56,627 nt of DNA, from the NCBI GenBank assembly GCA_937920085.1, contig CALETE010000037.1, positions 1-56,627 of the forward strand, read 5' to 3'. Positions 23,028 to 31,844 of this stretch are shown in pieces. The notes under the pieces are model-generated. The model saw only the letters and a list, made by a program, of their open reading frames with translations, was not told where the DNA came from and searched no databases. The first letter of the stretch is position 1, and each line of letters starts with the position of its first letter. A program made the position numbers and the translations under genes. The DNA is from an uncultured Alphaproteobacteria bacterium (GTDB taxonomy: Bacteria; Pseudomonadota; Alphaproteobacteria; Caulobacterales; Caulobacteraceae).

Positions 23028-24044
23028 TTAGAAGGTCAGGACGATCTTCCCGAAGTGCTCGCCGCCGCGCATAGACTCAAACGCCGCCCGGGCCTCGGTC
23101 CAGGGGAAGACCTTGTCCACCACGGGCGAAATCTTGCGCAGGTCGATGGCCCGGCACATGGCCTCGAACATGTCGCGAGAGCCGACGGATAGGCCCTGCA
23201 TCTTGGCGCTATTGCCGATCAGGACAGCGGGATTGATCCCCTCGCCCCCTGCCGCCACCACACCGATAATGGCGATATGGCCGCCGATCTTGATGGCGCG
23301 CAGGGTCTGCTGGATGGTGCCAGCTCCGCCAACCTCCATGACGAAGTCCGCGCCGACGCCGCCCGTCACCTCCCGTACTGGCCCCGACCAGTCGGGGGTC
23401 TCGCGATAGTTGATGGTGTGGTCAGCGCCCAGCGCCTTGGCCCGTTCCAGCTTCTCATTTGAGGACGAGGTGATGATGGTGCGCAGGCCCGCCGCCTTGG
23501 CGAATTGCAGGCCAAAGATCGAGACCCCGCCGGTGCCTTGCAGCACAACCGTGTCGCCGGGCTCCAGGCTGGCGTCCACGAAGAGGCCGCGCCACGCGGT
23601 CAGGGCGGCGCAGGGCAAGGTCGCCACCTGCTCGTCGGTCAAGAAGTCGGGAACCTTGGAGACCCCCTCTTGGCTAAAGACCTGCAGCTCAGCCCCGGCA
23701 CCGGGAACAGGAAAACCCAGGGCGCTGGACAGCTTAGCCAGGTCCGGCTTGCCAGACACCCAGTTCTGGAAGAACAGGGTCGAGACCCGGTCGCCCACCG
23801 CCACCCGGGTCACACCAGGGCCGACAGCCTCGACCACGCCGCAAGCGTCTGAAAACGGGGTCACCGCTCCGCTCTGGCTGGGTCCACGTCCATAGACCCC
23901 GCCGACCATCAGCAGGTCGCGATAGTTCAGCGAAATGGCCTTCATACGAACCAGGACCTGCCCAGGCCCCGCCGTCGGCGCATCGCGCTCGACGACATTC
24001 AATTGGTCTACGCCCCAAGGCTCTTTGACTTCCAGCGCACGCAT
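23028..24044 (-). CDS. NAD(P)-dependent zinc-type alcohol dehydrogenase
   Basis: A 338-residue member of the medium-chain dehydrogenase/reductase superfamily. It shows the GroES-like domain (GPGQVLVRMKAISLNYRDLL), GVVEAVGPGVTRVAVGDRV, TLPCAALTAWRGLF, and the Rossmann motif VVLQGTGGVSIFGLQFAKAAG followed by IITSSSNEKLERAKALGAD. The usual catalytic-zinc cysteine after NYRD is absent, so it resembles the zinc-independent quinone oxidoreductase branch more than classic alcohol dehydrogenases. The substrate is unknown. It is a single gene; 118 bp separate it from the antitoxin gene upstream on the same strand. Confidence 0.86.
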   Translation of the reverse strand: MRALEVKEPWGVDQLNVVERDAPTAGPGQVLVRMKAISLNYRDLLMVGGVYGRGPSQSGAVTPFSDACGVVEAVGPGVTRVAVGDRVSTLFFQNWVSGKPDLAKLSSALGFPVPGAGAELQVFSQEGVSKVPDFLTDEQVATLPCAALTAWRGLFVDASLEPGDTVVLQGTGGVSIFGLQFAKAAGLRTIITSSSNEKLERAKALGADHTINYRETPDWSGPVREVTGGVGADFVMEVGGAGTIQQTLRAIKIGGHIAIIGVVAAGGEGINPAVLIGNSAKMQGLSVGSRDMFEAMCRAIDLRKISPVVDKVFPWTEARAAFESMRGGEHFGKIVLTF

Positions 24045-24162
24045 CAGCAGTCTCCCTATTTTCCGCCATTGTCGCGGTTAAGGCCTGGGAGGCAAGGCTG
24101 TCGTCGGGTCAGGGGTGAGTGAGAAATTCTACAGGCTCAGTAAGAGAGACGCGCAAGCCGAC

Positions 24163-24408
24163 TCAGCAGCTGCGGCCTTCACTGATCAGGTCCTTGATGG
24201 AGATGCCGCCAAGGGACAGCCCTTTGCTCGCCGCGCGGAGACCCTCTGCTGCGGCGCGGGCCTTTGCGCGATCAAAGCCACCTTCCAGCGGCGCCAGCCG
24301 AGCTATGGGCTTGCCGCGGCGGGTAATGATGATCTCGCCCCCGCCTTCGACCTCATCCAGCAGGGCTGTGAGGCGGTTCTTGGCTTCAAAGACGCCGACC
24401 CTATGCAT
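24163..24408 (-). CDS. Phd/YefM-type antitoxin, apparently orphan
   Basis: An 81-residue protein with the Phd/YefM fold: VGVFEAKNRLTALLDEVEGG, then EIIITRRGKPIARLAPL, followed by a helical tail that would wrap a toxin. Such proteins bind DNA as dimers and neutralise a PIN (VapC) or Doc/YoeB toxin normally encoded immediately downstream. Here the 118 bp downstream, up to the oxidoreductase start, have no room for a toxin, and none lies upstream. It may be a solitary remnant or act on a partner elsewhere. The antitoxin itself looks intact. Confidence 0.82.
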   Translation of the reverse strand: MHRVGVFEAKNRLTALLDEVEGGGEIIITRRGKPIARLAPLEGGFDRAKARAAAEGLRAASKGLSLGGISIKDLISEGRSC

Positions 24409-24504
24409 GGCTCAGTCCTTCTAGCCAGCTGGATGGCTAGCTTAATACAGATATCGATCAGACGCCAGTCGAAGGGGAGCTCGACCACCCTGGTCGGCAG
24501 AGCT

Positions 24505-24533
24505 ATGAGCATCCAGCTCTGAAGGGCCGAATT
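24505..24533. repeat. 29-bp partial copy of the MFS gene segment
   Basis: This segment matches 25207-25235 inside the MFS gene at 25 of 29 positions and keeps the same frame on the minus strand (NSALQSxML). The 127-bp gap between the GNAT and antitoxin genes holds nothing else recognised. It may be a decayed tandem fragment. Confidence 0.4.
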
Positions 24534-24535
24534 TG

Positions 24536-25078
24536 CTAGGTGGGCTCGGAAATCATCGGCGGAACCAAGGTAAGCTCCAACTGATGGACTTGGTTCTCCT
24601 TCGCATCGCCCTGGTGGATGGCCGTCCCGACATTGGAGAACCCCTGCCGCAGCCAGAACTCTAGCGCCCGGGGGTTTTGGCTTTGGACGATGAGACGGAT
24701 GGATTGGCCACCCTGCGAGAGAACCCAAGTCCGAAGGGCTTTGAAGGCTAGGGCGCCCAAGCCGCGATTTCGGCTTGTTGAGGCGAATATCATCAGCCCC
24801 AAATACCAGCGCCGTCGTTCTGGATAGTCGCGGAGAAGGTCTATGGCGCCAATCAGCCGTCCCAAGTCAAAGAGGCCGAAGAGGAGCTTATTTTCCAGCG
24901 TCAGACCTTCAGGTCGCGCGGACAGGAGGTTTAGCCCATCCCCCGTCGCTGGCGCTCGTCCCTCGACCATCTCAAAGAAGTCTGCGCAGGCGAAGTAGAG
25001 CTCATCTAAAGCACCCCCATCGGCCGGTCCAAGCAACCGGACCTCGAACCCAGCAACCTCAAACCACGCCTTACCCAT
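24536..25078 (-). CDS. GNAT-family N-acetyltransferase
   Basis: A 180-residue protein with a GNAT fold: FGLFDLGRLIGAIDLLRDYP (central strands), WYLGLMIFASTSRNRGLGALAFKAL with the RxxGxG/A acetyl-CoA motif, and IRLIVQSQNPRALEFWLRQGFSNVG. It should transfer an acetyl group from acetyl-CoA to an amine; the substrate is unknown. The ATG at 25078 overlaps the MFS stop by 8 nt (ATGGGTAA), so the two genes are translationally coupled and may share a role, for instance in detoxification; that is inference. Confidence 0.88.
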   Translation of the reverse strand: MGKAWFEVAGFEVRLLGPADGGALDELYFACADFFEMVEGRAPATGDGLNLLSARPEGLTLENKLLFGLFDLGRLIGAIDLLRDYPERRRWYLGLMIFASTSRNRGLGALAFKALRTWVLSQGGQSIRLIVQSQNPRALEFWLRQGFSNVGTAIHQGDAKENQVHQLELTLVPPMISEPT

Positions 25079-26231
25079 CCAACCGCTTGACCCCATAGAG
25101 CCGCACCGCCCCTGCCAAGCCTAAAGCTGTCATCACTGTCATGGCCAGATAGCCCCTGGCCGCGAAGTGGTCGAAGAGGAAGCCTGACCCCATGGTGGCC
25201 AAGCCCATGAGCATGCCGCTCTGGAGGGCTGAATTGATCAACTGGGCGCTGGAGGCATTGGCGGGTTTGGACAGGCGCTCCACCAATTGCAGACTGGCGA
25301 CGAAGGTCGCTGCATAGGTCAGGGTGTGTAGGGCCTGGAGCGGAAAAACCAGCCAAAGAGGCGGCGAGAAGGCCAGGGCCGTCCATCGGATCAGACCCGC
25401 CATGCCGCCGAGCACCAGCAGGTTGCGCGGCCCCAGCTTCCGCCGCCAGGGTTCCATGAACCAGAGGAAGACCACCTCGACCACCACCCCCGCCGCCCAG
25501 AGCAGGCCGGTCAAATTCTCGGGCACACCCTGGGCCTTCCAGGCGAGGCTAGCGAAACCGTAATAGAAGGCATGGGCCGACTGGATCAGGCCAGCGGACA
25601 CCACCACCAGTATGAAGTCGGGGTCCTTTATCAGGTCGATCAGACCGGCCCTGCGGTCGGCACCATTGGCATGACCGCCCTCTGCGGCGACAGGGTCGGC
25701 AGGCAGGAGGAACCGGGCGCTCACCGCCACCAGGAGGGCCGCAAGGACCATCCAGACCAAGACCAGCTCCGGAGAGTTGCGAACGAGGATAGCTCCCATG
25801 GCGACATTGGCCAGGATGAAGGCCGCTGAGCCTATGCCCCTGGGCCAGCCATAGTTGAACGCCTCGAGCCGGGCCCGATTGAGGACGATGACGTCGGTCA
25901 AAGGCGGCAATGCGGTGAAGACCGAACTGGCGATGAACCAGACAGCGAACCAGCCCCAAAACCCTAGGGGCGGGGTCATGAGGGCGAAACAGATGGCCGT
26001 CGCCAGCCCCATGAGCATGAGGGGTGTGCGTCTCAGTCGGAAGGTGTCAGCCCAGAGGGCCAGCAGGGGTGCGGTGGCTATGCGCGCCAGCATGGGTGCA
26101 GAAAGAATCAGACCGATTTCAGCGCCCGTCAGGCCCCTATGGTGAAACCATACCGGTAAGTAGGGCGTGGCGGCACCATTGCCCAGATAGATGGCGGCAT
26201 AAAACAAGCCGAGAAGAATGGGGCCCCACAT
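25071..26231 (-). CDS. MFS transporter, HcaT/nucleoside-symporter-like group
   Basis: A 386-residue protein with twelve hydrophobic helices. The N-terminus (LGLFYAAIYLGNGAATPYLP) and PMLARIATAPLLALWAD, then RPLMLMG-like loop and FNYGWPRGIGSAAFILANV, resemble the MFS_1_like family that includes the 3-phenylpropionate transporter HcaT. YAATFVASLQLVERL and NSALQSGMLMGLATMGSGF are typical second-half sequence. It is an inner-membrane transporter, substrate unknown. Translationally coupled to the GNAT gene. ATG 26231 stands ~103 bp from the divergent aminotransferase gene, which leaves room for one divergent promoter region. Confidence 0.82.
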   Translation of the reverse strand: MWGPILLGLFYAAIYLGNGAATPYLPVWFHHRGLTGAEIGLILSAPMLARIATAPLLALWADTFRLRRTPLMLMGLATAICFALMTPPLGFWGWFAVWFIASSVFTALPPLTDVIVLNRARLEAFNYGWPRGIGSAAFILANVAMGAILVRNSPELVLVWMVLAALLVAVSARFLLPADPVAAEGGHANGADRRAGLIDLIKDPDFILVVVSAGLIQSAHAFYYGFASLAWKAQGVPENLTGLLWAAGVVVEVVFLWFMEPWRRKLGPRNLLVLGGMAGLIRWTALAFSPPLWLVFPLQALHTLTYAATFVASLQLVERLSKPANASSAQLINSALQSGMLMGLATMGSGFLFDHFAARGYLAMTVMTALGLAGAVRLYGVKRLDG

Positions 26232-26334
26232 ACTCTAAGGCCTAATGTGAGTCGGGATTGACGCTGCGTCCCTGTTGCGGCCCGGCTGAACCAGCGTAAG
26301 GTCTCAAAAACGTCAGACCCGAGAGTGCCCGACC

Positions 26335-27615
26335 ATGACCCTTGCCAACAGCCATGACCGTGCCCTGCGGGACCGGGCCGCTGCCGTCATCCCTGGCGGC
26401 ATGTTTGGACACCAGTCCACCGCCATGCTGCCCGACGACTATCCGCAGTTCTTTTCCAAGGCCAAGGGTGCCCACCTCTGGGACGCCGACGGCAATCGCT
26501 ATCTGGACTTCATGTGCGCCTATGGTCCGAACCTGTTTGGCTATGGCCATCCCGACATTGACGCAGCCTATGTGAGCCAGCTGTCTCAGGGCGACACCCT
26601 GACAGGCCCGACCGAGCTCATGGTGGCCTTGGCTGAAGGCTGGGTGGCGCAGGTTGAGCACGCCACCTGGGCCATATTCTGCAAGAACGGAACAGACGCC
26701 ACATCCATGGCCCTGATCGCTGCGCGGGCTCACACCAAGCGTAAGACCATCATCCGCGCCAAGGGTGCCTATCACGGGGCTGCGCCCTGGTGCACACCGC
26801 GCCCCACAGGTGCCCTGCCCTCGGACCGCGCCCATCAAATCCTCTGCGACTATAACGACGTGGCCAGCCTCGAGGCTGCCGTAGCCGAGGCTGGGGATGA
26901 CTTGGCTGCCATTTTTGCCGCCCCCTTCAAGCACGATGCCTTCATTGATCAGGCCGAGCCAGACCTGGCCTATGCCACCCGGGTGCGGGAACTGTGCGAC
27001 CAGACAGGGGCCCTGTTGATTGTCGATGATGTCCGGGCAGGCCTGAGACTGGCCCGGGATTGCAGCTGGGCACGGATCGGTATCCAGCCCGACCTATCCA
27101 CCTGGGGCAAATGCATCGCCAATGGCCACCCGATCTCCATGCTGTTGGGCTCTGAGAAGGTACGGAAGGCAGCAGCTTCGATCTATGTCACCGGCTCCTT
27201 CTGGTATCAGGCCGCCCCCATGGCAGCGGGCCTTGAGACCCTCAAGCTGGTGCAGAATTCCAACTATCTGGAGCGTATCCAGGGCCTGGGCGAGCGCCTA
27301 GCTGAAGGCCTGAAGGAGCGCGCCACCGCGGCGGGCTTCGGGTTTAAGGTTTCTGGGCCGGTCCAGATGCCGCTCTTCCTGTTCGAGGACGATGTAGACC
27401 TGCGCAAGGGCTTCTGCTGGTCCAGTGCCATGCTGGCCCGAGGCGTCTATGTGCACCCCTGGCACAACATGTTCATGTGCGCCGCCATGACCGAGACCGA
27501 CATCGATCAGGCCCTGAACGCCGCCGAAGAGTCCTTTGCCGACCTAAAGCGTCAGGCCCCGAATCTTGCGCCCATCGAGAAGATGGCCTTCCTGGCCGCC
27601 ACCGGCCTTCGCTGA
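26335..27615 (+). CDS. Class III aminotransferase, GSA-aminomutase-like
   Basis: A 426-residue PLP enzyme of class III (glutamate-1-semialdehyde 2,1-aminomutase-like). Marks include GGMFGHQSTAMLP, the aldehyde-binding segment DADGNRYLDFMCAYGPNLFG, KNGTDATSMALIAARAHTKR, KGAYHGAAPWCTP, LLIVDDVRAGLR with the pyridine-binding Asp, and the PLP lysine in STWGKCIANGHPI. The sequence departs from HemL around the lysine, so it is probably a transaminase or aminomutase for another substrate. It is followed by an amidase and a DUF423 gene on the same strand (21-bp gap, then overlap), suggesting a three-gene catabolic or modification unit. Confidence 0.87.
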   Translation: MTLANSHDRALRDRAAAVIPGGMFGHQSTAMLPDDYPQFFSKAKGAHLWDADGNRYLDFMCAYGPNLFGYGHPDIDAAYVSQLSQGDTLTGPTELMVALAEGWVAQVEHATWAIFCKNGTDATSMALIAARAHTKRKTIIRAKGAYHGAAPWCTPRPTGALPSDRAHQILCDYNDVASLEAAVAEAGDDLAAIFAAPFKHDAFIDQAEPDLAYATRVRELCDQTGALLIVDDVRAGLRLARDCSWARIGIQPDLSTWGKCIANGHPISMLLGSEKVRKAAASIYVTGSFWYQAAPMAAGLETLKLVQNSNYLERIQGLGERLAEGLKERATAAGFGFKVSGPVQMPLFLFEDDVDLRKGFCWSSAMLARGVYVHPWHNMFMCAAMTETDIDQALNAAEESFADLKRQAPNLAPIEKMAFLAATGLR

Positions 27616-27636
27616 TCCATCCCGAAAGATAAGACT

Positions 27637-29067
27637 ATGAGCCGATCCGACTATAGCGACCATGACGGCGTGGCCCTGGCGGCCCTGGTGGCCAAGGGCG
27701 AAACCACGCCCCTCGAACTGGTGGACTGCGCCATCGAACGCATAGAGCGGCACAATCCGGTGCTGAACGCGGTGGTACATACGGCCTTTGACGAGGCCCG
27801 GGATCGCGCCAAGGGGCCTTTGCCCGATGGCCCCTTCAAGGGTGTGCCCTTCCTGATCAAGGACCTCGGCATGCCGGTCGCCGGCTGGCCGCGCAGCTCG
27901 GGTAGCCGCTTTGCCCGCAACATTGTCGACACCGAGGACGGCGGCCTGACCGCCGCCTATCGCCGGTCCGGTGTCATACCGCTTGGCAAGACCAATACCC
28001 CGGAATACGGCATTACCGGCACGACGGAGAGCGCCCATCTGGGGCCCTGCCGCAATCCCTGGGACCCTGACCATATTTCTGGCGGCTCGTCTGGTGGGTC
28101 GGCTTCGGCGGTGGCAGCGGGGATCGTCCCCATGGCCCATGCGTCGGACGGTCTGGGCTCCATCCGCATTCCCGCCGCCTGCTGTGGTCTGGTGGGGCTG
28201 AAGGTCAATAAGGACCGCAATCTCAACCTGCCCGACGACTTCGACTACGCCATGGGCTTTGTGGTCGATCACGTGGTCAGCCGCACCGTCCGCGACAGCG
28301 CAGCGATGCTGGACGCCACAGGGGTGGAAGACCCCACCTCGCCCTATCCCTTCCCGCCCAAGGCTGCGCCCTACATGGAAGAGATCGAACGCTCCCCCGG
28401 CCGCCTGCGGATCGCCTGGTCGTCGGAGACCGCCTCGGGCCGGCCCATCGATCCGGAAATTCAGGCAGCTCTCGAACGCACGGCTGATGTCCTAAAACAG
28501 CTAGGCCATGAGGTGGTCGAAAAGGGCCTGGGTATCAACTATCGCGCCCTCTATGCGGCACGGGGCCCGGTTTCGGGGGCCAACTTTGCCGCGGGTATGG
28601 GCAAGCTGATCGAACTGGTGGGCCGCGAGCCCGAACCCGACGAGCTTGAAGGCCTGACCTGGGCCTCCCTGAAGGGCGGCCGCAAGGTGACCGGTGAAAT
28701 GGCCTTCAAGGGCTGGCAGGACCTGCGTCGTCTGAACCGGGAAACCCTGGCCTTTTTCAATGACTGGGACATCTATCTCAGCCCAGTGCTCGGCACCCCT
28801 GTGCCCGAGATCGGCTATCTGAGCCCCGTGCATTTGGAGCCGAAAGAGGTCAATCGCCGCCAGGGTCTGGTCTTCCCCTATACGCCACCCTTCAACTTCT
28901 CGGGCCAGCCCTCCATCTCCCTGCCCTTGGAAACCGACGCCAAGGGCCTTCCGATCGGGATGATGTTCACCTCGCGCTATGCCGATGAAGCGACGATCTT
29001 CCGTCTGGCCGCCCAGTTGGAGAAGGAAGTTCCCTGGGCTGGCCGTAGACCGCAGGTTTGGGGCTGA
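27637..29067 (+). CDS. Amidase signature family hydrolase
   Basis: A 476-residue amidase-signature enzyme. The catalytic Lys is in GVPFLIKDLGMP, the cis-Ser in ISGGSSGGSASAVAAG and the nucleophilic Ser in SDGLGSIRIPAACCGLVGLK; Leu replaces the usual Gly in DGGGSIR. These enzymes hydrolyse amides in the cytoplasm. The C-terminal part (LYAARGPVSGANFAAG onward) is family typical. It probably acts on a product or precursor of the aminotransferase encoded 21 bp upstream. Its TGA overlaps the ATG of the DUF423 gene (TGATG). Confidence 0.9.
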   Translation: MSRSDYSDHDGVALAALVAKGETTPLELVDCAIERIERHNPVLNAVVHTAFDEARDRAKGPLPDGPFKGVPFLIKDLGMPVAGWPRSSGSRFARNIVDTEDGGLTAAYRRSGVIPLGKTNTPEYGITGTTESAHLGPCRNPWDPDHISGGSSGGSASAVAAGIVPMAHASDGLGSIRIPAACCGLVGLKVNKDRNLNLPDDFDYAMGFVVDHVVSRTVRDSAAMLDATGVEDPTSPYPFPPKAAPYMEEIERSPGRLRIAWSSETASGRPIDPEIQAALERTADVLKQLGHEVVEKGLGINYRALYAARGPVSGANFAAGMGKLIELVGREPEPDELEGLTWASLKGGRKVTGEMAFKGWQDLRRLNRETLAFFNDWDIYLSPVLGTPVPEIGYLSPVHLEPKEVNRRQGLVFPYTPPFNFSGQPSISLPLETDAKGLPIGMMFTSRYADEATIFRLAAQLEKEVPWAGRRPQVWG

Positions 29068-29477
29068 TGCCCCGCCGAAAGTGGATGATGCTGGCCGCCC
29101 TCAGCGGCTTCATCGCGGTCGCTGTCGGTGCCTTCGCTGCCCACGGGATCAAGGACTCGCAGGCCAGGGACTGGCTGAAAACTGGTGCCCAGTATGAATT
29201 CATGCACACCATGGCCACCTTCGCCGCCGCCGCATTTATGCAGATGGGGGGGCTGCGGGCGAGATTTGCGCCGGCCTTTTTCCTGCCTGGGACAGTGCTG
29301 TTCTCCGGCTCGCTCTATGCCATGGCCTTGGGCGCACCCCACTGGTTGGGAATGATCACGCCAGTCGGCGGAGTATTGTTCCTGGTCGGTTGGCTGATCC
29401 TGGCCTGGGCGGCTCGGGACATAGACCACGCTGTACGCTCACCGGTAGCTCAGGCGCACCTGGAGTCTGCGCCCTAA
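29067..29477 (+). CDS. DUF423 small membrane protein
   Basis: A 136-residue protein with four hydrophobic helices: MLAALSGFIAVAVGAFAAHG, HTMATFAAAAFMQMGG, FFLPGTVLFSGSLYAMALG, and GMITPVGGVLFLVGWLIL. The GAFAAHGI and TGAQYEFMH motifs identify DUF423, an inner-membrane family of unknown function (E. coli YgdD-like). The start at 29067 overlaps the amidase stop as TGATG and is chosen over 29058, which lies inside the amidase gene. Confidence 0.9.
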   Translation: MPRRKWMMLAALSGFIAVAVGAFAAHGIKDSQARDWLKTGAQYEFMHTMATFAAAAFMQMGGLRARFAPAFFLPGTVLFSGSLYAMALGAPHWLGMITPVGGVLFLVGWLILAWAARDIDHAVRSPVAQAHLESAP

Positions 29478-29479
29478 GC

Positions 29480-30682
29480 CTAGCGTCGCGGCAGGGCCAG
29501 CAACCGCAGGGTAAGGGCCGATCCAAGCACGGCCACCAATATGGTCAAGGCCATGGGCCGGGCCGTGCCATCATGGAAAATGCCTGCGGCCGTAGAGGCC
29601 AGGGCCCCGCTGGCAAAGGACACACCGCCCATCAGCGCCGAGATGGACCCGGCCTTCAAGGGGTCCACATTGAGGGCACCGGCCATGGTATTGCCCTGCA
29701 TGAAACCGAAGCTGGAAAGCAGCAGGAACAGCAGGGGCAAGATGTACACTGCACCCAGCCCTGCGAAGGCGGCGAGCGCCAGGGCTATAGCAACCAATGC
29801 CGCCGACAGGCTGGCGGCGCGCAGGACCTGGTCGGGTGTAAATGTCCGCAAGACGTAGCGGTTGACCTGCCCCCCACCGATAATGCCCACGGCGTTGAGC
29901 CCAAACGCCCAGCCGAACATTTGCGGACTGATGCCGAAGGTCTTGATCAGCAGCTCTGGGGAAGACGAGACATAGGTGAATAGGGCCGCACCATTGAGGG
30001 CACCGGCCAGGGTATAACCGATCAGCCGTCTCTGGCGGATCAAGATGCCATAGGCCTGAAAGGGGTTTTCTGCCTTGGCCTGGATTGCTGTGGCCTCCGA
30101 TCGGGACTCTTTAAGCTGGAAGAGGGTGGCCGCTCCGACCGCAAGACCAAAGGCCATCTGCACCAGAAAATTAGCCTGCCAGCCGCCAATGGTTAGCAGA
30201 AAGCCGCCCAGGAGGGGGGCCAGGATCGGGGCCAGCCCCATGACCAGGGTCAGCAGGGACAGCATGCGCGCAGTCTCTGTGTGATTGAACAGGTCCCGGA
30301 CGATGGCCCGCGCCACGACAGCACCCGAGCAGGCACCTAGGGCCTGAAGGAACCGGGCACCGAGCAGCATTTCGATCGAGGTTGCATTGGCACAGACCAC
30401 CGATGCTACGGCAAAGACCCCGGCCCCGAGCAGCACCGGTGCCTTGCGGCCGATCCGGTCGGACGCCGGTCCGTAGAAGAACTGCCCGATCGCCATACCC
30501 GACAGAAAGGCCCCCATGGTCGCCTGGGTTTGTGCCGCTGTGGCATGGAGCGACGCGCCAATGGTCGGCAGGCTGGGCAGATACATGTCGATGGCCATGG
30601 GCCCAAAGGCCGTCATGGATCCCAGAAGAATGACAAGGCCCCAGGGGACCTTGTCGGACGGCGCGGCTGTGGTCTGGGTCAT
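29480..30682 (-). CDS. Bcr/CflA-family drug exporter (MFS)
   Basis: A 400-residue MFS protein with twelve hydrophobic helices. It has FGPMAIDMYLPSLPTIGAS at the start, GMAIGQFFYGPASDRIGRK (motif A), RFLQALGACSGAVVARAIVRD and LAPILAPLLGGFLL (motif C of antiporters), all typical of the Bcr/CflA 12-helix family of H+-coupled exporters. The exported compound is unknown. It converges on the DUF423 gene with a 2-bp gap and no visible terminator. The divergent 92-bp gap to the hydrolase at 30775 contains only that gene's ribosome site. Confidence 0.9.
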   Translation of the reverse strand: MTQTTAAPSDKVPWGLVILLGSMTAFGPMAIDMYLPSLPTIGASLHATAAQTQATMGAFLSGMAIGQFFYGPASDRIGRKAPVLLGAGVFAVASVVCANATSIEMLLGARFLQALGACSGAVVARAIVRDLFNHTETARMLSLLTLVMGLAPILAPLLGGFLLTIGGWQANFLVQMAFGLAVGAATLFQLKESRSEATAIQAKAENPFQAYGILIRQRRLIGYTLAGALNGAALFTYVSSSPELLIKTFGISPQMFGWAFGLNAVGIIGGGQVNRYVLRTFTPDQVLRAASLSAALVAIALALAAFAGLGAVYILPLLFLLLSSFGFMQGNTMAGALNVDPLKAGSISALMGGVSFASGALASTAAGIFHDGTARPMALTILVAVLGSALTLRLLALPRR

Positions 30683-30774
30683 GAGCGCCTTTTAGCTCGT
30701 TTAGCGAGTCTGCAAAGGCTTGCCTTACGCAGGTGGAACCGAATGAGTATGGATTGATAAAGAAGGAGAACCCC

Positions 30775-31800
30775 ATGTCCGCCCTCGCCCGCCAAATGCC
30801 GCCGGTCCAGTACGCCAAGGTCAATGGTATCGACATGGCCTATTATGAGGTCGGGCCGCGCACCGGGACGCCAGTGATCTTCTGTCACGGTTTTCCAGAA
30901 CTGGCCTTTTCCTGGCGCCATCAACTTCAGGCCTGCGAGGCTGCGGGCATCTGGGCCATTGCCCCCGACCAGAGGGGCTATGGGCTGACCTCATGTCCCG
31001 AGGCTGTGACCGACTATGACATGGCCCATCTCACCGGCGACCTGGTGGGACTTCTGGATCATCTGGGCGTCGAAAAGGCCGTATTCTGCGGTCATGACTG
31101 GGGCGGGCTTGTGGTCTGGCAAATGCCGCTGATGCATCCCGCACGCTGCGCCGGCATTATCGGGGTCAATACCCCCTTCCTGCCCAGAGGGGCCTTCGAC
31201 CCCATCGCTGGCATGCGCATGGCGTTTGGTGAAGACATGTACATTGTCTGGTTCCAGAAGCCCGGTATCGCCGATGCCGCCCTCGGGGCCGATGTGGAAA
31301 AGACCATGCGCTTCTTCATGCGCCGCCCCGCCGCCGTAGAGGCCGCAGGTCAAGACGCCCCCAAAACCGCGGGTGTCTTCGAAACCGGTGGTGATGCGCC
31401 CACCTCGACCCAGGGCAGCTTTGCCTTTGGCGATGCCCTGGCCGCCTGGGACAAGGCCGACACCAGCCATCAGCTTCTGACCTCCGACGAACTGGCCGCC
31501 TTTGTGGAGAGCTTCGAGGCCACAGGCTTTACAGGCGGGATCAACTGGTACCGAAACTTCACTCGCAATTGGGAACGCTCTGCCGACCTGCCAACCCGCG
31601 TGGATGGCATGCCCTGTCTGATGATTATGGCCGAGAAGGATGTGGTCCTGTCACCTGCCATGGCCGAGGGTATGGAGGCACATGTGCCCGATCTGGAAAA
31701 GGCCCTGGTGCTAGACAGCGGTCACTGGACCCAGCAGGAAAAACCCGACGAGGTGAACCGCTTGGTCATTGACTGGATGACCCGGAAATTTCCGAAATAA
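30775..31800 (+). CDS. Alpha/beta hydrolase, epoxide-hydrolase-like
   Basis: A 341-residue alpha/beta hydrolase with FCHGFPELAFSWRHQLQA, APDQRGYGLTSCPE, the nucleophile elbow CGHDWGGLVVWQM (Asp nucleophile) and GHWTQQEKPDEVN with the catalytic His, plus cap-domain sequence GGINWYRNF. The Asp nucleophile and two cap tyrosines suggest epoxide hydrolase activity. ATG 30775 is supported by AAGGAG 7 nt upstream; the upstream ATG at 30733 lacks a ribosome site. It probably forms a short unit with the peptidase-like gene at 31845. Confidence 0.88.
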   Translation: MSALARQMPPVQYAKVNGIDMAYYEVGPRTGTPVIFCHGFPELAFSWRHQLQACEAAGIWAIAPDQRGYGLTSCPEAVTDYDMAHLTGDLVGLLDHLGVEKAVFCGHDWGGLVVWQMPLMHPARCAGIIGVNTPFLPRGAFDPIAGMRMAFGEDMYIVWFQKPGIADAALGADVEKTMRFFMRRPAAVEAAGQDAPKTAGVFETGGDAPTSTQGSFAFGDALAAWDKADTSHQLLTSDELAAFVESFEATGFTGGINWYRNFTRNWERSADLPTRVDGMPCLMIMAEKDVVLSPAMAEGMEAHVPDLEKALVLDSGHWTQQEKPDEVNRLVIDWMTRKFPK

Positions 31801-31844
31801 GAGAGCAGACTTGAACTCCACCGCCTGCGCCGACTAATGGGCGG

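Noticed and set aside
24303..24728. 141-residue minus frame overlapping GNAT and antitoxin genes as a missing toxin
   Set aside because: Most of it is an out-of-frame shadow of two real genes; only 127 bp are free and no PIN or RelE motif is present.
26242..26934. 230-residue minus-strand frame opposite the aminotransferase
   Set aside because: Gly/Val-rich antisense shadow with no domain; the plus strand has all class III motifs.
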